Numbered from the stretch's first letter, positions 10,668-21,437 are shown. The stretch: 64,000 nt of DNA from Kalaharituber pfeilii (GCA_015179045.1 WHUZ01000011.1:1178001-1242000); one strand, 5' to 3'. Made by a program: numbers and translations. Notes: generated by a model from the letters alone, not told the origin.

Positions 10668-10860
10668 TACCGAAGAAGGCATGCATCAATTATGAGCCTG
10701 CATCCTGATTTGGGAAAGCCTCTGGGACAGGCAAGAGCCAATTAGAAGTAAAATATGTGCTATTCAAATACAAGAGGGCATTCATGAGACTAGGCGTTGA
10801 TATTCAAAGAGTAGAATCCTTTTCATACAATTACCACGACTTACCGTTCAAGCGTTAGCC

Positions 10861-11220
10861 AGCAACTGAAAACATGGGTATCGGGAGAGAAGTAAAGTTA
10901 CATAACATATATGCCAAGGCCACTCAGCAGAGCTATTGTTAGTCGCTTCCTCGTTAGAGGGCTACTGTAGTACATAGTTCGTCTAAGGATGTTGCAAGAG
11001 GGTCAATGCCACCACAGTCATTGATTTGATTGATACTGAAGTCTTGAAATATTATCACTGTTCACTTTTCCCTACCTATCGCTTCACTACATGTGACTAT
11101 TTATATAATGGAAGATAGCAATGATGACCAATATAGTTCTACTGTTGTGGTGACGACGACGATGGGCAAAGGTAAGCTTGGCATGGAAGGTACGTGGAGA
11201 TAAGGGCAGCACGTGAGGCC
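10861..11220. other. No recognisable gene
   Basis: No domain or repeat recognised between the CRN-like relic and the next LINE tail. Confidence 0.35.
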
Positions 11221-11330
11221 TTTTTTTTTTTTTTGATATATATATCATTACTTGCATGCCTCCCTATGGGCTATGGCGAGGTTTAGGTACAAAAGGGATA
11301 AAAGTGAGAAATGGAAAAAGGAAAGAAATA
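11221..11330 (-). mobile_element. LINE-B 3' tail with some 3' UTR
   Basis: T run at 11221-11234, tail-B core in minus orientation (a GCAAG variant of the stem), and upstream UTR-like sequence related to that at 34.9 kb. No TSD found. Confidence 0.6.
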
Positions 11331-11559
11331 GTCTCGGCCCCCTCTATGATACGTACAACCCATGCTCAGATCCATGCAAGGATGCATTGAAACCGTTGAA
11401 AAAAAAAAATTCGTCGATACTTCTCATGCTTCCTCACTGGTCTTGCTTCAGCTCACACATTCTCGCCTCCTATTGCGTCATCTCACATCACATCGCCTCG
11501 CCTCGCATTGCCTCACATCACATCGGCTCGCTTCACACCCACGTATATTCAAATTGACG

Positions 11560-11930
11560 ACAGTGTCCTCATCACTCAGAAAGGGCCAGAGAATGGGGAA
11601 AGCTATTGGGCTAAACCAGAGTGCTGCGAGACCCTCACTACAAGCTTATGCATTTCCTCAAAACTTCTTGATTTCGGTAGCAAGTGGCACCATTTATTCA
11701 AGAACGTGATAATAATGCTGAAAATCACACTTGGGGATGTTATCGTTCTGCACTCACGGCTGAAAGTGGCTGAAGCACCGGAAAGTTCACGGAGGAAAAG
11801 TGACATGATGGAGAAGAGTCAGAGCCTCTCCGGGCAGGCACATTCTGCCTGGGGCTCTCGGACCGCATCAGGCCATAAACTTTGGACTCTGGAGCTATGG
11901 TCGAAAGATAACGTCTACGCAGATTGCTGA
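11560..11930 (+). mobile_element. Internally deleted MULE relic: transposase start, end and terminal-repeat-like block
   Basis: GLNQSAARPSLQAYAFPQNF and LISVASG (11595-11690) match the FAR1-like N-terminus of the transposase relic at 33.4 kb. They are followed directly by sequence matching its 3' end (AATGCTGAAAATCACAC..., 11710-11790; compare 31640-31760 minus). A block from about 11818 (CCTCTCCGGGCAGGCA, TCTGCCTG) matches the terminal repeat of the 30295-31563 element. The middle of the gene is missing. This is inference from shared sequence order. Confidence 0.55.
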
Positions 11931-12006
11931 GTTTTGCACAATTATGGAAAATAGACTGTCCAGACTGTATGCATGAAGAATTTTTATTGCACGCTTGAGA
12001 TCATTA

Positions 12007-12969
12007 GAGAGGAACGCATAAGGGTAGAGGCACGAACACTGCGATTCGAAGACGAACCGATCAGGAACCAAGACCCGGAAGTCAAGTACCTACGGGGCAC
12101 ACTGACACATCGCAGCCCACTCCCACTAGCAAGGCTACCCCCCTCCCCGCAGACACCACAAAGGCGGAGTGGGAAGAAGCCATCGCCTCAGCCGAGGATG
12201 AGGGATAGACGAGTCACTACACCGACGGCAGCTGAATAGAAGACGTCTCTGGGGCCGGAACATACACGCCACGCCCACCGAAGCGGACCTCCAATTACCT
12301 AGGACGACTGAGCACCGTCAACGACGCGGAGCTGCTCGCCATGTGTGAAGCACTGGAGAGCTCGGCGAATGAACTACTGGTCATCACCGACTCCAAAACA
12401 GCGATAACCAAACTCCAGAGAATCGCCGATGGAGAACCCAACCACGAAGGAGCCTCACAGCGAGTCAGGGAGGCCTGGGAAAGGAGAGCCGAGACAGGGA
12501 ACTTGGACGTCGCAGTCATGTGGGTGAAAGGACACAAGGGAATAAGCGGCAACACGGAAGCAGACACAGCCGCCAAGATAGGCACACAGCTCCCATACCA
12601 GGACGAGACCGCCACGGAGGCAGGGTGCAGACAGCTAGCCAGAGCCAACAGGGCCAACGAAAGGAATAGACTCAACATCACCTACAGACCGCTACAACGA
12701 CTAGGACCCAGGGTCGCCACCCTGGCTGGCATCCTCGGGAGCAAAGGCCTGAGGGACTGGAAGCACCGAATCGGCGCCGCCGACAGCCCGGAGTGCCGCT
12801 GGTGCGGCGAAGACTACGAGACCACACAACACGTGTTGACCCAATGCAAAATATGGAGACAGAAATGCCCGAGAGGCATAGAGGACCTATGCCGTCCGAG
12901 GGACGACGACGGGACAGGGCGGGGACGAGGAGACAACCTCTTGGCATCAATGGAATGGGCGGGACAATG
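12007..12969 (+). pseudogene. LINE-B pol: RNase H and CCHC-like C-terminus
   Basis: The fragment starts RVEARTLRFEDEP, the region before RNase H. A stop and frame changes at about 12240-12330 remove the first catalytic Asp region. After this, 12341-12970 is open for 209 codons: NELLVITDSKTAITKLQRIA, VAVMWVKGHKGISGNTEADT, NITYRPLQRLGPRVATLAG, then SPECRWCGEDYETTQHVL. The Asp of TDSK and of TEAD and the Cys/His cluster are present. It is a 3' relic that cannot move by itself, but its tail is intact. Confidence 0.8.
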
Positions 12970-13140
12970 AAGGGACATACATTTTCTTGACGTGAATGGG
13001 ACATCTACCTCTCCTTACTTTTCCTTTTCAATTATACCTTTCTGTAAACGCCTCATCTCATGTATTTAAACATCGCCATAGCCCACAGGGCGGCATGCGA
13101 TTAATGATATAAAATAATAAAAAAAAAATAAAAAAAAAAA
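12007..13140 (+). mobile_element. 5'-truncated LINE-B copy with 12-bp TSD
   Basis: A 1134-bp insert flanked by TTGAGATCATTA at 11995-12006 and 13141-13152. It ends with the ATCGC/GCGAT form of the tail-B hairpin and an A-rich tail broken by T. The insertion site is about 70 bp downstream of the MULE relic. Confidence 0.88.
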
Positions 13141-13152
13141 TTGAGATCATTA

Positions 13153-13530
13153 AAGACTTCGAGCACTTACAGACACTGATACCAAGCCACCACTGCCATT
13201 GAAAAATGCCCTGCAGGATAGCTAGTATGTGACGGGAGAACTAGTGCCATAACAGTGCTTGGCGACCAAAATAACGTGATTGACGAATATCGCCGAAATC
13301 TTGGAAACGCGGTACAGCATGATGCGTGAGGTTAACCTGGTCTGCTTCCTTTTGCCTGTATCACAGAGAGATTCAAGGGGCATCACATTGGTTGTGTTAA
13401 TTGGCTTGGGTTATATTTTCACTTCTCTTGTTTCCACCTACCTTACTAACTTACTAGCGAGGTTATGGGTCTCTATGCGGTTTTTGAATGTCTTTGTGCT
13501 TATTTCATTATTTCTTTCAGGGCGGCATAC
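13153..13530. other. No recognisable gene
   Basis: A hydrophobic open frame (13280-13633) has no family signal. I treat it as chance. Confidence 0.35.
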
Positions 13531-13611
13531 AAGTAATAATATTGAAAAGGAATGGCGAAGTTCATGTCTATTCATATATATTCACTCATGTTCACACACA
13601 CTCATCTATAT

Positions 13612-13701
13612 TTTATCACGTAACCCCGCATAATATAAATATAATATTTTAGAGGGGGGAGCCAGCGAACCCTATTTATACAGCTGTTCGCCATGCCAGG
13701 G
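13612..13701 (-). mobile_element. Tail-A copy split by a 50-bp AT-rich insert
   Basis: The two halves of a minus-oriented tail-A (ATCACGTAACCCCGCA; CAGCTGTTCGCCATGCCAGG) are separated at 13631-13680 by AT-rich sequence that then reads AGAGGGGGGAGCC. The break is in the hairpin's 3' arm next to the loop. Confidence 0.55.
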
Positions 13702-13887
13702 TTCTCATCTATGCCAGGGCTCCCATCTACATATACCCTGCGCTGCTCGTCTGTATGTAGTTTTCACTCTTCGAGTTACATTCATTCACTCTCATAGCAT
13801 GCCTCGCCTCTCCTGTCTCGTGCATCCGTAATACCTGCAGCACTTGCACCTACAAGTGTAACTGACTTCCAGCTTCATCATATACAG

Positions 13888-13961
13888 CAGTCCGCACAAT
13901 ATCAGACAGTCCGCACAATATCAGACAGTCCGCACAATATCAGAGTCCGCACAGACAGTCC
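13888..13961 (+). repeat. 19-bp tandem repeat, three copies plus remnant
   Basis: CAGTCCGCACAATATCAGA is repeated exactly at 13888, 13907 and 13926, followed by a partial GTCCGCACAGACAGTCC. Confidence 0.9.
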
Positions 13962-13980
13962 CAAGACATCTCCTCTGTAA

Positions 13981-14066
13981 ATGATACTTTTAATAGTACG
14001 GTCTAGACTACCCATGCCCTCCTCATAGCGGTATGTGAATAATGATGTAAAAAAAAAAAAAAAAAA
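13981..14066 (+). mobile_element. Decayed LINE tail-B with poly(A)
   Basis: CTACCCATGCCCTCCTCATA, GCGGTATGTGAATAATGATG and about 17 A. The hairpin has lost most pairs. Confidence 0.5.
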
Positions 14067-14357
14067 TGACAATCCATTAACGCAGCAGCTACGCAATATT
14101 ATGCATAATAGCAACCAATTATTGAGACAGTCTGTGCGACATTCCAACAATCGATCTGCGTAGCGAGGATGCTCATGCCAAACCGCCTGCTTGCCTCTTA
14201 GTGACTCGAGATTCTCCTGCATTCAGGTGATTAAACGCTCCACCTCTTCTCTCTTCCATGGAGAATTTATGCGTAAAGAAGACATGAATATGAATTAGGA
14301 TATATACGCGTAGAGCGCACTGAATGTTAATGACGATGGGACTCAGGATGTGAATGA

Positions 14358-16998
14358 GTGGTGCTGAATATGGTGCGAAACGGGGCCCTAGTACGGAACG
14401 ACATAAAATCAGCCTTCAACCACTTACGGAGGGAGAAGGTAGTGAGAAGGATTGAGGTAGTCGACTCGAACATCGCAGCCTTCGTCGAAGGGTTTCTACA
14501 GCCGAATGAGTTCCAGATCTCCTGGGACGGGAAGGCCAGAGGTAGAGGCAGGATGACGGACGGGACTCCCCAACGCTCCCCCCTGTCCCTAGTACTTTTT
14601 CTTGTGGGGATAGCACCAGTAGCGGAGAAGGCGGAGAGGCGAGAGTTCACCAGATCCTACGTTGACGACTTCCACAGTGTATGGTGGAGCTTCTATAAGG
14701 GACCAGTTGTAACATTTGCTGGCTTACTGACTAATACACCATTTTTCTTCCGATCGCGCGTGTTTACCTCCTTTTGCACATGCTCATCGTACTCGATCCG
14801 CGCCCCGACCTGACTATTTTCTACATCGAAATAGCTTTGCAACTTCGGATAGCTTAAGCTCCTGTCAATGAGTATATTGTACCGATAGCTTCTTTTCAAC
14901 TCCAATTATTAACCAAGGGATAGTTCTACATATACCCAACATCATACTTAGCTTTCCGTCCACTGCTGACAAAATGGGTCGTAACAGTAAGAAAAGAACA
15001 GCTTGCTTGCTTGCTGCTGCTAATAGCAGAGAGAAAAGGAGGGCTCTCGCAATCATTGTGAATATAATTTTAATGCTTTACAGCTAACAATTCCACGAGG
15101 CCTAGATTCTATTTCTAATATTACTATTAATCTTTTTTCTTATAAATGTTTACGAACTATGGAGGTATATAGAAATGCTTGTTCATATGGTACAAAGGAG
15201 TTTACAGAACGTGTATATAAGAGTCATAGAAGAGTTGGATAGGTAGATCATTTCTATATATAGTAATTTCTCTCACTACACTAATACTAATTAAGTAAAA
15301 TTAGCAATCTTGGCGCGTGTAACAATTTAAGGGGCTCTCATACAAAGTATAGAATTTTCAATTTCAAATTTCTCAACAACGCCTTCATATTTTTTAATTT
15401 TGATAGCGAAGGATTGTAGAGCAGACGAAATAGCACATATTTTCGGTCTTTAAATTTTAATCAGATGTTGTTGGGTGATGAAATTGAATTTCAAGTTTGA
15501 GTCCGTAATTTTGGTTACAGGGGGTCCCTTATAGATGCACTCCACCATACTGTCCAAAAAGTTGCTGAGACAACTGAAACGGGACATACGGGAACACCGC
15601 ACGAAGATGGCCGAGGAGGCACTGGAGGAGGGGTTCGAGCTGGATCCCCAGAAGTCAAACCCTCATCATAGGCACGAGGGACAAAGCTACAGACTGGTGA
15701 GGCTGTACGTCGACTGGGAGATGAAGTTCAACGACCACTTTAACAGAAGACTACAGCTGGGCAAAGCGGCATGGAGGGTAGCCTCCCGGCTAGGCTAGGT
15801 ACCACCAGCCAAAAGAAGACAACTCTACACTGGCATCGCCAGGAATGTAGCAACCTGGGGCAGTTGGGCGTGGGCGAGCTATGCGCAAGGAGCCCCCGCA
15901 GAACTCAAACTTCGACAGTTGGAAAGATGGCAATATTCAGTAGCGACAGAGATTACCGGGGCCCCCTGGGGGGCGAGAAGGGATGTGGTCGAAGGGCTGA
16001 CGAACCTGGAATCGGTGGAGGCATTCATCGGCGGGGAGGCTGAGAGGGTGGAAGCCAGAGCCTTGCGATTCAGAGAGGAACTGGTAAAGGACCCACAACC
16101 AGATACGAGGTACATGAGGGGCTCACTCAAGCACCGCGATCCCTTACCACTTTACATTCGCCCGTACCACCCCAGGGACCTCCACAGGGAAGAGTGGGAG
16201 GCCATCATCGCCAAGGCTGAAGACGAAGGGTGGGCGCTAGGGGCTTGGCATGAGACTAGGGTAGGTGAGCGTATAGACCGACTAGAAGACAGAACGGGCA
16301 CCGGAGTACACCATGGCAGCAATGACACCTCCATATATCTGGGGGGTCGCTGCATGGTGAATGGCGCGGAAATGATAGCCGTGGGAGAAGCCCTGGGAAG
16401 AAGGGGAGATACTGATAGTTACGGACTCCAGGGTCACCGTAACGAGAATGCAGGGGATAGCGAGGGGAGACCCAACTCCAGAGGATCCCACAAGATTCGT
16501 GAGGAGAAGGTGGGAAGAGAGGACATCCCGGGGTAATAGAGACATAGCGATACTATGGGTAAAGGCACACAAAGGCGTGGAAGGCAACACAAAAGCGGAT
16601 ATGGCAGCTAAGATCGGCACGGCACTACAATACCAGGACGAGGTGGTCACGAGGCAGGCATACGGCAACACGCCAAAGCATGGAGGGCCGAAGAGAGGAA
16701 AAGACTACAGCTGTCGTACCGGCCACTGGAATACCTGGGGAATAGGAGGAGGGTAGCCACACTCGCAGGCATGCTGGGGAACAAGGGTCTGCGAAAGTGG
16801 AGACACCAGATAGGGAAGGACGACTCACCGGAGTGTAGGTGGTGCGGCAAAGCCCTCGAGAACTTTGCTCACATTATGAATGAATGCGAGGCGTGGAAGA
16901 AAAGGCTACCGAGAGGGAAGATGGGGTTGAAGCAGCCAACGAAGACAGAGGGGGAAGGAGACACGCTGGCGGAGGTCCTAGATTGGGCGGCAGAGTAA
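14358..16998 (+). pseudogene. LINE-B pol: RT, RNase H and CCHC-like C-terminus, interrupted
   Basis: The RT shows NDIKSAFNHLRREKVVRRIE, GRMTDGTPQRSPLS (the usual PQGSPLSP with changes) and the catalytic SYVDDF at about 14658-14675, just before the insertion. After it come LLRQLKRDIREHRTKMAEEA, GFELDPQKSN and QYSVATEITGAPWGARRDVV. The RNase H region has lost its first motif through frame changes; ILWVKAHKGVEGNTKADMAA is kept. The C-terminus 16771-16998 reads LGNKGLRKWRHQIG, SPECRWCGKALENFAHIM and ends WAAE. The enzyme family copies its own RNA onto nicked chromosomal DNA. This copy is inactive because of the insertion and at least three frame changes. Confidence 0.8.
14698..15529 (+). mobile_element. 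Tc1/mariner-like TIR element inside LINE-B RT
   Basis: Ends AGGGACCAGTTGTAAC and GTTACAGGGGGTCCCT are inverted repeats (14 of 16 paired), flanked on both sides by TATA (14694-14697 and 15530-15533), consistent with a TA target. Inside, plus strand, MGRNSKKRTACLLAANSREK lies near 14973, and a C-terminal-like LDSISNITINLF...CLRTMEVYRNAC, TERVYKSHRRV ends near 15240. The latter recalls the C-terminus of fungal DDE transposases. The DDE core is missing, so it is probably an internally deleted, non-autonomous copy. Confidence 0.7.
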
Positions 16999-17309
16999 TT
17001 TCCTTTAATCGTTATTCTTCACCCTCCTATTTATTTCTTCATTTTCTCTTCCTGTTATTTCCTTATTCTTTACCTTCGCACGCATCATGTATCTAACTCC
17101 CCGCCATAGCCTATAAGGCGGCATGCGAGTAATGAAATAAAAAAAAAAAAAAAAAAAAGAAAAGAAACGGTGCGGAGATATGCAGCAAATTCGGTTACTA
17201 ACTGAGCTCTACTTACCAGAAAAGCCGAACGTATGCTGGTAAGTTGCGCCACCATCCAATGGGCCAATGAACGAAGGGGTCAAGACACTAAAAGCGCCTC
17301 AGTCAAGTA

Positions 17310-17935
17310 TCCCTTGGGTGGTCGAGGCATGCATAAATTCTGTGCCGGAAGTTAACCATATTTATCCCTGTCCATGCCGATCAGACCTATCAGATTGCAC
17401 CTTCAGAGCTCACGCAACCAGTTCAAGTCCAGGATTTAGCATTGTCATAAATTATGCTAACTACATGAGTTCTAATCGTAAGTCCAATGGAAATAATCAA
17501 AACGTGAAGTTATTCTTTTATGTACAGAGCGGTATATTATATGCGGCACCAATATAGAGATTTTGAGAAGTTGAAGCAGAACCCGAAGGACAGGAGAGAT
17601 GATGGATAGCTAAAAATCTACAAACATACCAGTAACAACTTTCTGTATACCAGTTATGAGTGGCACAGCTACTGAGCTGTTAAATGTTGTAGAGGTATTT
17701 GTGTGTAAAGATGCGGATAGAGCCAGCAATTCTAGTTTGTTACTGGGACAAAGGTATGGACCTCAGTTATTACATAAATTTAATATTTTATCAAATTGCA
17801 TTTTGACCTCTCCATAGAGATTTTGTACTGAATTCTCTGTGGCAGATGGATATTACAAACGTTGCCATCTCTTGGTGTCTCTTGGCGTAGCGCCAACCAG
17901 CACAGAATTCATGCAAGTCTCGACCACCCAAGGGA
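17310..17935. mobile_element. 626-bp non-coding TIR element
   Basis: TCCCTTGGGTGGTCGAGRC followed by WTGCATRAATTCTGTGC opens the element and its reverse complement closes it (17310-17346 and 17899-17935, about 33 of 37 paired). AGTA lies at 17306-17309 and 17936-17939, a possible 4-bp TSD. No transposase frame is inside. Superfamily unknown. Confidence 0.7.
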
Positions 17936-18169
17936 AGTAAAGTATAGTGAAGTGTGGCAACCATTCTCAATTAATCGTCGACAACCCCTACTTTTTGACA
18001 TGATAGCAACCTTTTGCATATTAGTCCGATATTTACAAAACTTGTTATGCGGGTTTAATATAAGCATCAAAGTGTAAATTGAGATGCAAAGGCCTCAGGT
18101 AATCTCATTGACACATGGTGACTCGAAAGTATATGCTAGTATATGATTGAACACCTCCCAGAATATGTC

Positions 18170-18600
18170 GCCCTTCACGTGTGGGGAAAAATTGTTACTA
18201 TGCTCTGGCTTTAATTTGAGCCTACATACAGTTACGTAGCTCAATGTGCTTGATCGGTTTCCCGGTGATGATCGGTTTCTAGGGGAAGCACTCTACGGGC
18301 GGCGAATGGACATGCAATGACCTGTCGGATATGATTGGTCGATCTTGTTGGAGTTGACCTACATGGTTGCCCTGCCATGGCGAACAGCGGCAAGCGGGGT
18401 AAACAAACATGGTTGGATATCAGAGGGGGCCATGATTGAGTCCGAGCATACTTGGTCATGGCACTAAGGTGACCGACATTACTGGTATGTACATCATTAC
18501 CTATACGGCGATGGTCGGCTGCATTAGTTCCATCTATATCATGATCCTTTGCAGAATTATCAGACGAAGAATTATTGCCAGTTAAACGACTGCTCATCAA
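18170..18600 (-). repeat. Dispersed repeat R3, copy 1
   Basis: The minus strand shares blocks with 40180-40400 (CTAGAAACCG, CATCACCGGGAAACCG, AAAGCCAGAGCATRGKA) and with 56160-56700 (GGTAAYGATGTRCA, CCAGTAATG/CCGGTAACG, AAGCCAGAGCATGG). The nature of the repeat is unknown. A tail-A micro-insertion lies inside it. Confidence 0.55.
18370..18406 (+). mobile_element. Tail-A micro-insertion with almost no A tail
   Basis: CCCTGCCATGGCGAACAGCG, GCAAGCGGGGTAAACAA, only 37 bp. TSD ACATGGTTG at 18361-18369 and 18407-18415. The GTCACGTGA block is lost or replaced. Confidence 0.8.
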
Positions 18601-18919
18601 CGATTATTGAGTGAAGGGTTTATTACTGCAGTAGCGAACATCAAGCGTGTTGGGAAATTCTTCAGCTCCAAGTCAGGTAATTAAATTATGAAAATGCCAT
18701 TGGTTCTACTAACTACCACTTTACCACCATGCAAGAGTTTTAAGTTTGTTCATTGGTTTTGTACTTTATCGTGGTGGACAGATTTTGTCTGAAATTCGTT
18801 GCTGCATTTAGTCCCAAGCCAACTGCATTGTACTCAAGCGCATGCCTGTTTCTCTTTTCAATGCTTTTGTGGTCTCATGTATGTCTGAGGTGTCAAAAGC
18901 TTACTGGATGCGGTTTCTT
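18601..18919. other. No recognisable gene
   Basis: Nothing assignable. Confidence 0.35.
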
Positions 18920-18934
18920 GAGCCTCTTGTCATG

Positions 18935-18971
18935 CCCTGCCATGGCGAACAGCTGCACGCGGGGTTATGTG

Positions 18972-19010
<39 letters not shown>
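18935..19010 (+). mobile_element. Tail-A micro-insertion with long A tail and 15-bp TSD
   Basis: CCCTGCCATGGCGAACAGCT, GCACGCGGGGTTATGTGAT and 37 A. TSD GAGCCTCTTGTCATG at 18920-18934 and 19011-19025, perfect over 15 bp. The clean TSD and long A run suggest a recent event. Confidence 0.95.
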
Positions 19011-19015
<5 letters not shown>

Positions 19016-19422
19016 TCTTGTCATGAGCATGGGGGATTGCAAGTTTGTGACAGTATCAGCCAGTAACGCGTCCGAGGACTCTTGCGAATGATAGCTGCAG
19101 AAAGAGTCGGAGAGTGCTACGATACTGCCAGCGTTAAAGTTTTATTTCACGGTATCTCTGGCGAGTAGCGTTTCGAAAACCTGGATGCCTAATGCTAAGG
19201 GACTCTTATCACGCTTACACGGAATGCAAGACTGCGGGAAGATCTCCTGCTATGGAGTTAGTTGCCCAATATTACCTTGGGCTTTGTTAAAGTCGCCGAA
19301 CATATAACAATCTTCCCTTTTTGCTTTGGCCTACTCTCGATTCCTTCTCGAAGCAGCGACTGTGTTATCAACACTCTCCCTTCGACGCAAAACCTGAGTA
19401 TTGACAGCATTTCAACGGAGCA

Positions 19423-20929
19423 ATGGGTGAGTCTGACCTACTACTGAGGGTACTACCGTACCTCTATATACTTCCGGAGCTTGTGATAGCCTTCTGTGGA
19501 GTACAGCTTCTGTTCGATTTTGGAATCCGTCTATCGTTAAAACCTGAGGAGCATGGGCCTTCTGGTGTCAACGGAACTTCCTCTGCACGAAATGGCACCT
19601 GTGGCACTATCTACCTTAACCAAACTGTAGAGGGCGATAGCGACTTGTACGGCATCGGTGTTCGGATTGGAATATATATACAACTCTTCGCTACAGCATT
19701 CACGAACCTTGCAAGGAAGCAGTTTTATTGTGACTCAACTCTGACCGCTGCGAACATCTGGACCTTTATTGCGCTTTCAATGGTTTCCTGCGTCGCGCTG
19801 GGCGAGCTGCCAGTCCAAAGGGACGATGAGAAGGATGGCGCCGCATTAATAAACGGATACACCACTATGATCCTAGCGATGGCTCTCTGTCTAGTAACCA
19901 TGTTGGGAACAACGGACATATACTATCGGGCCGCCAATAGTTTGTTTGCCACAGGCTCCATCACCATAATGGGAATATGTTGTGTTCTCTTGATGTCATT
20001 CACTCTAAAAAAATTGGGCCCAATCGAAGATCCGAACGAGTCACCAGAATGCAGAAAAAGTTTCCGTCGAGAAGTTTATGGCATGGCTGCTATTGCAGGA
20101 GGATACTTTTTCTTACTCTTTGTCCTGATGATTTATAGAGGTTGCATCATAATACGGGCACTCAAGAGGTTCGAACTTTGCACCATAGCCCTCGAGGAAC
20201 CTTCGCCATTACGGGCCACCGAGGGACCTTCGCCATTACTGGCCACCGAGGAAACTTTCCCATTATGGAAACTTGGACTAGACTATATGTTACGAGCTCC
20301 TATGAGAGAATTGGACATTGTGATCTTTGGAATTGGAAGTAAAAATCAAGATCAGGTAACTGTTCCCTAATACTTTGTTTTTGTGGTGAAGTAAAACTCT
20401 AACAAACCAGCAGTCACATTCGGAGACACTTGAATCTCGATTGAGAGCTCACGTTGCTAAATTCTACTCTATCGACTCCGAATCCACGCGAAGGGAGGCG
20501 TGGGATCGCCTGATGAACAGTTTGCGGGAGCAACGACTTGAGCCGGGACCACTAACAAGGTGGCTCGAAGAAAAGCTTCCCTCCGTCAGTGCAAGGCTGT
20601 GGAAAGTAGTACCCTTTGTCACCTTTTATGCTCGTTTCATCGCTGCGTGCTTTATCATCTCCTGCACGATATGGAGCATCGAGCAATTGGTCCAGCTCAC
20701 CAACAAGGCAAAAACAAATGACCTCAATTCCACAGGGCAATTGATTGCTCTAATTGTCAGCATCGGAGTATCCCTTTCGCTTCTCGACCAGATGTATCAT
20801 CTTTGGCGAGCAAATTGTTCGCGACAGGAGTCTGTAGAGTTTTCTGTCGCAAGGACGACCAAGTTCGACGAAGAAAAGCTCTCAGATGATGAGGCTGAAC
20901 AGCTGCGACAGCCTGGGAAAGAGGAGTAG
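19423..20929 (+). CDS. Multi-span membrane protein, two exons, function unknown
   Basis: Exon 1 is 19423-20355 and exon 2 is 20411-20929. The intron, 20356-20410 (55 bp), starts GTAACT, has CTAAC as branch point and ends CCAG; phase 0 joins the frames. The product is 483 aa. About eight hydrophobic spans are visible, near residues 9-31, 78-95, 111-127, 146-162, 177-195, 221-238, 379-400 and 421-440, with NGT and NQT glycosylation sequons at 50-70. Residues 258-280 hold a short tandem repeat (EPSPLRATE, GPSPLLATE). The C-terminus is charged. I do not recognise the family. It is the longest intact host-like gene here and has no insertion. The start is uncertain: the ATG is followed by GGTGAGT, which could be a donor site of a longer 5' gene. 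Confidence 0.65.
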
Positions 20930-21424
20930 GGTTTTGCGCCGGGAAATAGAGATGCGGATCCTTGCTAGAGTTGTAGTACAGTGCACCTTGTAGCTAATGT
21001 TTCAAGTCATCGAGTTATTTTTATTTATTTATTTTTTTTTTTCTTTAATATTATTGCGCGTTTCCCCAGCTAAGTGCTATGATGAGTTTAAAAAGGAGCA
21101 AATACCAAAGCAAATATGTCAGAACTGCATCAGCGTCAATGAACAGATCGCCCTATGCGCAGGGTGGACAGTACAAGAACTGGGGAACATGATGCACAAG
21201 GGCCTGTCACGTGGGCCATCTTGCATTGCTAACCAACACCCGACTTTGGCCAATCGACATAAGCATCTCACAGCTCCACTTGTTTCAACCAGTGCTCCTT
21301 CAAAAGACGGTGACTGCATCCGGCAATGCCCAACAGAATCAGCATCTCCAAGTCCTGTTGAAATACGACTACTTTGTTCAACACGCACGGTTTAAGTTGG
21401 GGCACCTCTTGGATGCCTTCAGAT
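20930..21424. other. Unassigned sequence with T-rich runs
   Basis: Open frames in both strands (20997-21395 and 21119-21388) lack family motifs. I assign no gene. Confidence 0.35.
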
Positions 21425-21437
21425 ATACCGTTGTGGA

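Larger units (their letters stand above)
8140..10860 (+). pseudogene. Crinkler/RHS-type P-loop NTPase with nuclease-like C-terminus, broken by five retroposons
   Basis: Between insertions the plus strand reads, in order: FEFFGRHKFAGLYKLAK; a Walker A motif GTLGAGKSHLLAALVCLL (about 8370-8420); VYLPDCYELL after a one-base frame change near 8445; a Walker-B-like TILFVVDSANVLDD (about 8725-8765); a probable 46-bp intron 8943-8988 (GTAAGT...CTGACAG); DEEQQVSLERLTGRMPFLLR; ESWMKRISHSGD; and a C-terminal part with VDAILVTRIQKKKSEAARYV, VGIQIT and EFRYLWIVE. The NTPase block plus a restriction-nuclease-like end is the pattern of CRN/RHS-type proteins, secreted or conflict-related proteins in fungi and oomycetes. 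Upstream limits and any signal region are not visible. Stops near 8140 and 10512 and the insertions make it non-functional. Family assignment is by motif memory. Confidence 0.55.
14358..17158 (+). mobile_element. LINE-B copy with RT, split by a Tc1-like element
   Basis: The longest LINE-B copy in the window. RT core at 14358-14693, then the 832-bp TIR element (14698-15529), then RT end, RNase H, zinc-finger-like part, 3' UTR, tail-B hairpin (CCT/AGG inner stem) and poly(A) to 17158. A convincing TSD was not found. Confidence 0.8.

Noticed and set aside
17091..17175. TSD for the LINE-B copy ending at 17158
   Set aside because: GGTGCG occurs near both ends but is not adjacent to them; the 5' end is not defined well enough.
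17390..17470. Possible tRNA (GTTCAAGTCC-like T-loop)
   Set aside because: No matching acceptor stem or D-arm within 90 bp.
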